Below are positions 1-4,592 of a stretch of DNA of 5,350 nt, one piece after another (within the stretch, counting starts at the first letter, position 1; every line of letters starts with the position of its first letter). The stretch spans positions 1 to 5,350 of the forward strand of contig JACRPJ010000108.1 of NCBI GenBank assembly GCA_016213985.1, in the 5' to 3' direction. Source of the stretch: Candidatus Woesearchaeota archaeon. GTDB taxonomy: Archaea; Nanobdellota; Nanobdellia; Woesearchaeales; GW2011-AR9. A program made the translations under genes and the position numbers. The notes under the pieces are model-generated. The model was given only the letters and a program-made list of their open reading frames with translations, was not told the origin of the DNA and searched no databases.

Positions 1-121
1 TCCTCTGAGTTTCTTTGTGAACCTCAGCTTTTTAATCTTCATTCAGGCGCTAATCTGGGGAATTCTTTTTATAGGACTAGGTCTTTTCCTGAAAGATGGC
101 AGCAGTCAACCGGAAACTTAA
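1..121 (+). CDS. C-terminal end of an unknown membrane protein (partial)
   Basis: An open frame enters from the left edge (first full codon at 2) and stops with TAA at 119-121. The 39 visible residues are mostly hydrophobic (FFVNLSFLIF, then ALIWGILFIGLGLFL) and end in a short polar tail, KDGSSQPET. This looks like one or two closing transmembrane helices. The gene overlaps the next one by 26 bases in another frame, which fits a tightly packed operon leading to the isomerase gene. The visible part is too short and too generic to assign a family. It could also be a chance open frame, but the coherent hydrophobic pattern and polar tail favour a real gene. Confidence 0.5.
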   Translation, partial: PLSFFVNLSFLIFIQALIWGILFIGLGLFLKDGSSQPET

Positions 122-335
122 AGCAGGAATCATTGCCCTGTCAGTAATGGCCGGAATAATCCTAATTCTACTGCTCATCTTTGGTTTATCTATACTTCTG
201 CTGCCCATAGTAATAATTCTCCTGATTGTCGGTTACTTCTTTAGGATGCTAAGGAAGTTTAAAAAAGAGAGAGGTACTAAGACGGAACCAACAGAGGAAG
301 GGATTATTGATGTAGACTATAAAGTCAAACCATGA
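96..335 (+). CDS. Small two-helix membrane protein of unknown function (79 aa)
   Basis: I do not recognise this gene. It has a basic N-terminus (NRKLKAG), then about 40 hydrophobic residues (about 10-50) with a turn near LLPI, enough for two tight transmembrane helices. A strongly basic stretch follows (RMLRKFKKERG, about 53-62), then an acidic and polar tail ending IIDVDYKVKP. The basic loop suggests that the tail is cytoplasmic. ATG 96 is the first possible start: in-frame stops lie at 72-74, 78-80 and 90-92. The stop overlaps the isomerase start by four bases (ATGA, 332-335), so the two are probably translationally coupled. No function can be inferred; the coupling suggests co-expression rather than a role in glycolysis. 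Confidence 0.75.
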   Translation: MAAVNRKLKAGIIALSVMAGIILILLLIFGLSILLLPIVIILLIVGYFFRMLRKFKKERGTKTEPTEEGIIDVDYKVKP

Positions 336-988
336 GACCGTTAATATTAATTAACTTTAAGACGTACAAGGAATCCTCGGGGAACCGGGGACTTAAATTA
401 GCTCAGCGTATTTCTAAAGTAAAGTCTAATAAGTATCAAATCGCGGTCGCTCCTTCTTTATTAACGGTTAAGGAGATTGCCGAGAAGGTGAATATCCCCG
501 TGTTTGCACAGCATGCTGATAACGTGGAATTAGGAGCGCATACCGGCAGCATCCCGCCTCGAGAGCTAAAAGAGATAGGCATCCAAGGAGTAATACTTAA
601 TCATTCCGAATACAAGGTTAATTTTCCCTACTTGCGAAACATAGTAAAATTGTGCCAGCATTATCATCTGATAACCGTAGTTTGCGCTTCTAATCTCGTA
701 GAAATAAAACATATCGCCGAGCTTAACCCCGACTATATTGCTTATGAGCCTCCGGAACTGATCGGAGGGGATATTTCTGTGACTGAAGCCAATCCCGAAA
801 TTATTACCCGAGCCGTTAAGATGGTTGGACGGATGAGTTCTTCCACTAAAATGCTGTGCGGAGCAGGGATTCATTCCCCGGAGGACTTACACCAAGCCTT
901 GTCGTTAGGAGCAAATGGGGTGTTGCTAGCTCATGCGGTAGTTAAAGCACCCAGTCCCAGAAAGTTTCTAAATGAGTTCTTAGGCTGA
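332..988 (+). CDS. tpiA: Triosephosphate isomerase, archaeal type
   Basis: This enzyme interconverts dihydroxyacetone phosphate and glyceraldehyde 3-phosphate in cytosolic glycolysis/gluconeogenesis. At 218 residues it matches the short archaeal form rather than the roughly 250-residue bacterial and eukaryotic form. Visible landmarks are the first-strand substrate-binding pair N8 and K10 (INFK), the AQHADNVELGAHTG block (59-72), the catalytic histidine H91 in LNHSE, the catalytic glutamate E139 and the mobile loop 6 (YEPPELIGGDISV, 138-150), and the phosphate-binding CGAGI (176-180) and GVLLAHAVVKA (196-206). Two places differ from the archaeal consensus as I remember it: loop 6 reads IGGD where IGTG is usual, and H201 stands where Ser or Gly is usual. 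All catalytic residues are present, so it should be active. Its ATG overlaps the preceding stop, and its end lies 7 bases from the convergent pilin-like gene. Confidence 0.96.
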   Translation: MRPLILINFKTYKESSGNRGLKLAQRISKVKSNKYQIAVAPSLLTVKEIAEKVNIPVFAQHADNVELGAHTGSIPPRELKEIGIQGVILNHSEYKVNFPYLRNIVKLCQHYHLITVVCASNLVEIKHIAELNPDYIAYEPPELIGGDISVTEANPEIITRAVKMVGRMSSSTKMLCGAGIHSPEDLHQALSLGANGVLLAHAVVKAPSPRKFLNEFLG

Positions 989-995
989 TTATTAG

Positions 996-1556
996 TTATT
1001 TTACATTCACCACTATTTTCTGGGTGTTGCCGTATTGCTCTTCGTTGTCGTCTTTGGTGTAATATACTTTAACATCGAAAATATATTGACCTTTTAAAGC
1101 ATTGGTAGGAACTTCTACGCTAATCAACTCTGTTTTATGCTCTCCTTCAGCGATGGTTAATTCACTATTGAACAGCAGCCAGTTCTCAGCAGCTTCTTTA
1201 ATAATGTTATCATCCCCTGGTTTTTCCAGTGGGTCGCTGTATTTGTTGGGAGTAACTTTGATTTTAAAGTGCATCCCAAACTCTGAGCCGGTATTCAGTA
1301 TTCCCATCCCAAATACATGGCTTTCCCCTGCTTCGAGGGTAGCTGTATGCCGGGGTAGCGCCACCTGCTTGCCCTGATCTACCAGCAAATGTTCTAATTC
1401 AATATTGGTTTGCTCGTCTAGTTGTGCTTTGATTGATTCACTGCTATAGATGAGGTTATATAAGAAAGCGATCCCTCCCACAAGTATAACCAATGAAATG
1501 ATTATTACTACTAGTGTTTCCATGGACAGCCCGAGCGCTCCGGTCTTATTTGCCAT
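996..1556 (-). CDS. Pilin-like protein A with class III signal peptide and beta-rich domain
   Basis: A likely cell-surface protein of 186 residues. The N-terminus has a short basic leader (MANKTG) followed by ALGLSMETLVVIIISLVI and a hydrophobic helix to about residue 37. This is the layout of archaeal type IV pilins and archaellins, which are cut before the helix by a prepilin peptidase; such a peptidase is encoded at 4593-5350. Next come a polar stalk (about 38-65) and a beta-rich domain with GILNTG (about 85-90) and alternating strands (FKIKV, ISVEV, FDVKVYY, KIVVNV). This resembles NEW3/CARDB-type immunoglobulin-like domains. It shares length, plan and scattered residues with the protein at 3940-4500, so the two are probably paralogues. 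No Shine-Dalgarno site is visible, and a TATA box about 29 bases upstream suggests a near-leaderless message. It could be a monotopic surface protein rather than a fibre subunit. Confidence 0.8.
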   Translation of the reverse strand: MANKTGALGLSMETLVVIIISLVILVGGIAFLYNLIYSSESIKAQLDEQTNIELEHLLVDQGKQVALPRHTATLEAGESHVFGMGILNTGSEFGMHFKIKVTPNKYSDPLEKPGDDNIIKEAAENWLLFNSELTIAEGEHKTELISVEVPTNALKGQYIFDVKVYYTKDDNEEQYGNTQKIVVNVK

Positions 1557-1580
1557 CAGGCTCAGTTTAAGAGCATAATC

Positions 1581-1588
1581 TTTATAAA
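1581..1588. promoter_or_regulatory. Palindromic TATA box shared by divergent genes
   Basis: TTTATAAA is its own reverse complement and is a good archaeal TATA box on both strands. Its centre lies about 26 bases before the ATG at 1611 (+) and about 29 bases before the ATG at 1556 (-). Archaeal transcription usually starts about 22-27 bases after the box, so both messages would begin at or within a few bases of their start codons. Neither gene has a Shine-Dalgarno site, which fits leaderless translation. The minus-strand direction has a purine-rich AGAGAGA just upstream of the box, a possible BRE; the plus direction has a weaker candidate. Whether both directions are used is inferred. Confidence 0.6.
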
Positions 1589-1610
1589 TCTCTCTTACTA
1601 TTATGGAGTT

Positions 1611-2123
1611 ATGTCAATAGGAGATAGAGTAAAAAGACTGCTCTCATTAGCTTGCGTAGGTGCTATGGCTACTACTTTTTCTTACTATAACTATAATTGC
1701 GGAGGTAAAACAAGGACTTCTTCCGGATATTGCCAGAAAGATACTGATTGTCCCGGAGATAAAATCTGTGTCAATCAAGCCTGCGTTAGCCAATTTTACG
1801 TTAAAACGCCTCCCGAAACTTTTGGAGAGTTTGCTAATGCCTTAGCAAGTGGAGATTTAGAAAAGGCTTTGAGCCAAGTTCATCCGGAGAGCAAGACTTT
1901 GCGTGATGCCTTATCCGGTAAATCTCTGCCGGAAGAAATAACTGGCTTTAACTATGATCTCGGCTTATCTCAGTTAGGAGAGAAATTAAAAAGCATTGAT
2001 TTAACTTTAAAAGAAGAATACGGCAGTTATCGGGATTATACTTCTCCCTGCGGTAATAATTATGAATGTTTATTTAGATTCAAAAAAGATGAAAATGGCC
2101 AATGGAAAATTGAACGCTTTTAA
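1611..2123 (+). CDS. Exported Cys-rich protein with possible NTF2-like domain
   Basis: A 170-residue protein of unknown function. The basic start (MSIGDRVKRLL) and hydrophobic stretch to about residue 23 look like a signal peptide or membrane anchor. A small four-Cys module follows: C41-x5-C47-x5-C53-x4-C58, containing the DTDCPGDKICVNQACV pattern. This kind of short disulfide module is common in exported proteins of Myxococcota and related bacteria. The rest (about 66-170) begins PPETFGEFANALASGDLEKAL and ends ENGQWKIERF. That resembles SnoaL/NTF2-like proteins of the DUF4878 kind, but is only a family-level impression. C147 and C153 could form a further disulfide. The start is supported by the TATA box 26 bases upstream. 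The 3' end overlaps the next gene, which also encodes an exported Cys-rich protein, so the pair is probably co-expressed and acts outside the cell. Confidence 0.75.
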   Translation: MSIGDRVKRLLSLACVGAMATTFSYYNYNCGGKTRTSSGYCQKDTDCPGDKICVNQACVSQFYVKTPPETFGEFANALASGDLEKALSQVHPESKTLRDALSGKSLPEEITGFNYDLGLSQLGEKLKSIDLTLKEEYGSYRDYTSPCGNNYECLFRFKKDENGQWKIERF

Positions 2124-3666
2124 GCGAATTGTCAGTAATAAAATAGTTCGAACATTAGCTTCTCTAGTTTTGATAGCCGGCGGAATGACTTTATCTCCTA
2201 AAAAACTCAATTCTTATGAAACAGGAACCATGAAAGAACAATCTATCCACCCACTTTTAGTAGACAAATTAGAAAAATATGCCCAAATTCCGAAAAGCAT
2301 CTATTTTGATACAGATGAAGTTAAAAAGGGCACTATTAATGAGGATTCACCAGAAGATGCTTATGTTCGGGCATTTAATCATTTTACTCACAACCTGAAG
2401 GGATTTTCTTCTTCAATAGAATGGGCCCTGAACCCGGAACTGCAATCAGATTATCCTTTTGGAGACCATTCCTGGCCCAGGGTTGTTGATACTTATCAAC
2501 AGAATAGTGAAATAGGCTATGACTTTGGTTTTATTTATCACTTAATTGCTGACCTGACCAGCCCAGCCCATGTTCACCAGGATATTCATCCATTTTATGA
2601 TTCCTATGAATCCTGGACAGACAAGCATAAAGGAGAAATCATGGATTTGGTTGAAAAGCCTTCACAAACTCCAAAGTTTGATACTCTTGAAGAGTTAATG
2701 GAAGATTTAGGAGACTTTACCAGAAATAATTTTTCCAGCGATGATGCTTGGGGAGATTCTTTGAATGGATTATACAAAACAGATTATGGAAATAAGCAAT
2801 ATTGGGTAAAAACTATTGATGCAAAAGAAGTTCGTATCTTACGAAGAAGTTTTTTCTTGAATTTTAGGGACGATGATTGTTTTCGCGACCAATGGTCAGC
2901 CTTAGGAACAAAGGCCGTCGTCTATGGCTTGGCGGCATTAAAGCTGCTGACCAAGAATGGCACCTGCACTCCTGACTGCAATAGCAAATGGTGTGGAGAT
3001 GACGATGGCTGCGGTGGTTTCTGCCAAAACTGCGGAGCCGGATTTCATTGTGTGGACAACAATTACTGTGCATCGAATTGTCAGCCTGATTGTAACGGTA
3101 AAGAATGCGGTGATAATGGCTGCGGGGGAAGCTGTGGAAATTGTTACGATGATCAGAAGTGCCAAAGCGGAAAGTGCGTTTCTCTAGGAGAATTTAACGG
3201 TAAGGATAATGGAGATGGCACCGTGACTGATTTAAATACCGGCTTAATATGGCAAAAAGAGACTGGTGGAAAGAAGACCTGGGAGGGTGCCATTTTGTAC
3301 TGCAAAAGTCTTCCTCTTGCAGGCTATTCTGATTGGGTTCTTCCTAAAATAGACGAGCTGAGAACGCTTATTGTGGGATGTCCAGCAACAGAACCAGGTG
3401 GCAGCTGTGAAGTGGTCGATGGCTGTGGCACAAAATGTCCAGGTGCTGAAGGTTCTTGTAAAATCGGGTGTGCCTTAAATGAAGGTCCCTCTAATGGCTG
3501 TTACATGGACTCACTTTTAGATAATAATTGCCAGCACTACTGGTCCTCTTCGATTGATATGTCCGAGACTGATCGAGCCTGGCGCTTACATTTTGACATG
3601 GGTTTAATGTACCCAGATCAGAAATATGGAGAATACTACGTTCGTTGCGTTATCAATAAAGATTAA
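2095..3666 (+). CDS. Exported zinc-phospholipase-C-like / Cys-repeat / DUF1566 fusion protein
   Basis: A 523-residue multidomain exported protein, numbered from ATG 2095. Residues about 9-33 form a signal peptide or anchor (basic KRIVSNKIVR, then TLASLVLIAGGM). Residues about 50-288 resemble zinc-dependent phospholipase C: H52, H96 and H99 in NHFTHN, the H149-x3-D153-x5-H159 signature in HLIADLTSPAH, and YESW with E172. The H-x3-D-x5-H spacing is that of the family's zinc ligands. Two 8-Cys repeats follow (291-325 and 329-361), then DUF1566/Lcl-C (about 365-523) with DNGDGTVTDLNTGLIWQK, YSDWVLPKIDEL, YWSSS and a closing VRCV. Hydrolase activity on phospholipids is possible but unproven; the C-terminal part probably binds a surface ligand. 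ATG 2062 would also be in frame, but gives a long 30-residue leader and a 62-base overlap; ATG 2089 is another option. No clear Shine-Dalgarno site decides the start. Confidence 0.85.
   Translation: MANGKLNAFKRIVSNKIVRTLASLVLIAGGMTLSPKKLNSYETGTMKEQSIHPLLVDKLEKYAQIPKSIYFDTDEVKKGTINEDSPEDAYVRAFNHFTHNLKGFSSSIEWALNPELQSDYPFGDHSWPRVVDTYQQNSEIGYDFGFIYHLIADLTSPAHVHQDIHPFYDSYESWTDKHKGEIMDLVEKPSQTPKFDTLEELMEDLGDFTRNNFSSDDAWGDSLNGLYKTDYGNKQYWVKTIDAKEVRILRRSFFLNFRDDDCFRDQWSALGTKAVVYGLAALKLLTKNGTCTPDCNSKWCGDDDGCGGFCQNCGAGFHCVDNNYCASNCQPDCNGKECGDNGCGGSCGNCYDDQKCQSGKCVSLGEFNGKDNGDGTVTDLNTGLIWQKETGGKKTWEGAILYCKSLPLAGYSDWVLPKIDELRTLIVGCPATEPGGSCEVVDGCGTKCPGAEGSCKIGCALNEGPSNGCYMDSLLDNNCQHYWSSSIDMSETDRAWRLHFDMGLMYPDQKYGEYYVRCVINKD
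2965..3177 (+). repeat. Two tandem 8-Cys repeats within the fusion protein
   Basis: Two copies, encoded at 2965-3069 and 3079-3177, share the pattern C-x3-C-x4-C-x4/5-C-x3-C-x2-C-x5-C-x4/5-C. Both contain the PDCN..K.CG core and a GCGG motif. The two are clearly related in protein but not near-identical in DNA, so the duplication is not recent. The same module is familiar from secreted proteins of Myxococcota and other deltaproteobacteria-like bacteria. It is likely fully disulfide-bonded (16 Cys in about 70 residues) and acts as a rigid linker between the enzyme-like domain and DUF1566. Confidence 0.85.
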
Positions 3667-3673
3667 AAAAAAG
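3665..3673 (-). terminator. T-tract terminator for the pilin B transcript
   Basis: Read on the minus strand, a run of eight T (plus-strand A at 3665-3672) lies about 20 bases after the TAG of the small membrane protein (3693-3695). Archaeal RNA polymerase commonly terminates at such T-rich tracts without a strong hairpin. The run begins within the TAA of the convergent fusion gene. Confidence 0.5.
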
Positions 3674-3692
3674 TAAGAATTAAGATTAACTG

Positions 3693-3926
3693 CTACTTCA
3701 CAATCTCATATTCTTTAACTATGATTATCAGGAATAGCAGCAATACCACTGCACCTGAAATCATGTACCATATTCCGGCCATAATGCTGGACTGGCTCAG
3801 AGATTGATACATTCCCCAGCCCATAATAATAAATCCCAGCCACAGGAATTTATCTAAAACTAGCTTCATTATCTGGAATTCCTGCTCTTCGGTCATCCGC
3901 TTTTTTCCTGAAATTGATTTTGCCAT
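3693..3926 (-). CDS. Small two-helix membrane protein beside pilin B (77 aa)
   Basis: A membrane protein of unknown function. A basic, soluble N-terminus (MAKSISGKKRMTEEQEFQIMK) leads into one helix (about residues 26-43, FLWLGFIIMGWGMYQSL) and a second (about 50-70, WYMISGAVVLLLFLIIIV), ending with the charged KEYEIVK. It starts 13 bases after the stop of pilin-like protein B, and a strong AGGTGG ribosome site lies in that gap, so the two are very probably made from one message. The short basic and acidic flanks suggest a hairpin in the membrane with both ends on the same side. By context it could be an accessory or assembly partner of the pilin-like protein, but nothing in the sequence shows this directly. 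Confidence 0.8.
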   Translation of the reverse strand: MAKSISGKKRMTEEQEFQIMKLVLDKFLWLGFIIMGWGMYQSLSQSSIMAGIWYMISGAVVLLLFLIIIVKEYEIVK

Positions 3927-3932
3927 CGTAAA

Positions 3933-3938
3933 CCACCT
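3933..3938 (-). promoter_or_regulatory. Ribosome binding site of the small membrane protein
   Basis: AGGTGG on the minus strand lies 6 bases before the ATG at 3926 and just after the stop codon of pilin B (3940-3942). It fixes the start and shows that this gene is translated from an internal site on a shared message, in contrast to the near-leaderless genes around 1585. Confidence 0.75.
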
Positions 3939-3939
3939 T

Positions 3940-4500
3940 TTATGTAGATTTTATGAAAAATGTTTTCTCGTCATAAACTTTTTGTTTTTCTGAATCTGTA
4001 ACTCTTATTTTATATAAATAATTACCAATTTTATTAGGGGAAGACATGGCAATTCCATAAAATCTAGATTCCCCCGGATTTAAAGTTTGTTCCGTATCAT
4101 CCCAGTCTATTCTCGCTTTAAATTGTCCAAAATCTGTTTCTGTTCCGGTAGTGGTACCAGATTTAAAAGATTCAAAGTTCGCACCAACTTTAACTAAAAA
4201 TTCGAGTTTGAATTTTAGTACTGCATCACCCGTATTTTTAACTGCAACTCCGCTTGCACTCCCGATTTCCTCACCAGAAGATGCAGTATATTGTGTTGAA
4301 GGGAAAGATAGCTTCTTATCTCCTGTTCTTAAATCTTCCATTAATTGTTGTTTTATTTGTCCTTGTGTATCTTCAGCTAAATTTCCAAAACTCTTAAACT
4401 GATTTCTAACAAATCCCAATCCTAAACCCAAGACTACAAAAGCAATCACCACAATCACAATTGCTTCGATGGATAAATTAAGAGAACCTTTCTTCTTCAT
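3940..4500 (-). CDS. Pilin-like protein B with class III signal peptide and beta-rich domain
   Basis: A 186-residue likely surface protein, the same length as pilin-like protein A. A short basic leader (MKKKG) precedes SLNLSIEAIVIVVIAFVVLG and one hydrophobic helix to about residue 30; the expected peptidase cut is after G5. An amphipathic, glutamine-rich stalk follows (about 31-57, with DTQGQIKQQL). The beta-rich domain has VAVKNTGDAVLKFKLEF (about 85-101), LNPGESRFYGIAM and NYLYKIRVT, resembling NEW3/CARDB-type immunoglobulin-like domains. A Gly/Thr-rich loop (FKSGTTTGTETD, about 113-124) interrupts it. It shares with protein A the (A/S)-L-x-L-S-(M/I)-E leader end, the NTG turn and the late GES/GEH-then-P order. 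The gene has its own TATA candidate and Shine-Dalgarno site. It is more AT-rich than its neighbours on the line I counted. A fibre subunit is likely but not proven. Confidence 0.82.
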   Translation of the reverse strand: MKKKGSLNLSIEAIVIVVIAFVVLGLGLGFVRNQFKSFGNLAEDTQGQIKQQLMEDLRTGDKKLSFPSTQYTASSGEEIGSASGVAVKNTGDAVLKFKLEFLVKVGANFESFKSGTTTGTETDFGQFKARIDWDDTEQTLNPGESRFYGIAMSSPNKIGNYLYKIRVTDSEKQKVYDEKTFFIKST

Positions 4501-4505
4501 TCTTA

Positions 4506-4511
4506 CACCTC
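4506..4511 (-). promoter_or_regulatory. Ribosome binding site of pilin-like protein B
   Basis: GAGGTG on the minus strand lies 5 bases before the ATG at 4500. It matches the anti-Shine-Dalgarno end of archaeal 16S rRNA and fixes the start. It implies a message with a leader of some length, unlike the divergent genes at 1556 and 1611. Confidence 0.75.
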
Positions 4512-4560
4512 TTTTTGATTAGTAGTTAATTATAACCGTAACTTAAGTAAACGTTTTACC

Positions 4561-4568
4561 TATAAAAA
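4561..4568 (-). promoter_or_regulatory. Candidate TATA box for pilin B and the small membrane protein
   Basis: TTTTTATA on the minus strand, preceded by the purine-rich GTAGAAAGC, is a plausible archaeal TATA/BRE pair. Transcription would start near 4540, leaving a leader of about 40 bases that includes the GAGGTG ribosome site. A second AT-rich block near 4528-4535 (TTATAATT) is an alternative, but would start transcription too close to the ribosome site. Confidence 0.4.
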
Positions 4569-4585
4569 GCTTTCTACGGCTTTTT
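4564..4585 (-). terminator. Weak hairpin with T-run after the prepilin peptidase gene
   Basis: AAAAAGC and GCTTTTT form a 7-bp stem around an 8-base loop (4571-4578), 7 bases after the end of the peptidase gene. On the minus strand the 3' arm ends in five T. The stem has only two G-C pairs, so the T-run may matter more than the hairpin. The 3' arm coincides with the proposed TATA box of the next gene. Confidence 0.35.
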
Positions 4586-4592
4586 CTCGAAA

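Noticed and set aside
566..874. 102-residue open frame on the minus strand inside the isomerase gene
   Set aside because: It lies opposite a gene with clear catalytic motifs and has no recognisable domain; a shadow of that coding sequence.
1102..1377. 91-residue open frame on the plus strand opposite pilin-like protein A
   Set aside because: Ser/Pro/Leu-rich low-quality protein antisense to a convincing gene, with no promoter or ribosome site.
1660..1845. 61-residue open frame inside the first exported-protein gene
   Set aside because: It overlaps the signal peptide and Cys module of the real gene in another frame, and lacks its own ribosome site.
2864..3187. Three open frames (both strands) across the 8-Cys repeats
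   Set aside because: The repeated Cys/Gly codons keep other frames free of stops; the resulting proteins are Ala/Thr/Ile- or His/Ser/Arg-rich with no domain character.
3184..3666. DUF1566 domain as the variable target of a diversity-generating retroelement
   Set aside because: DUF1566 has a C-type-lectin-like fold and can be such a target, but no reverse transcriptase, template repeat or accessory gene is visible in the window, and the 3' end shows no second copy.
1611..3666. The exported cassette as an integrated mobile element
   Set aside because: I found no flanking direct repeats, terminal inverted repeats, integrase or transposase at either side, so acquisition by a recognisable element is not supported.
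4151..4402. 83-residue open frame on the plus strand opposite pilin-like protein B
   Set aside because: Antisense to a gene with a clear leader, ribosome site and beta-rich domain; no independent evidence.
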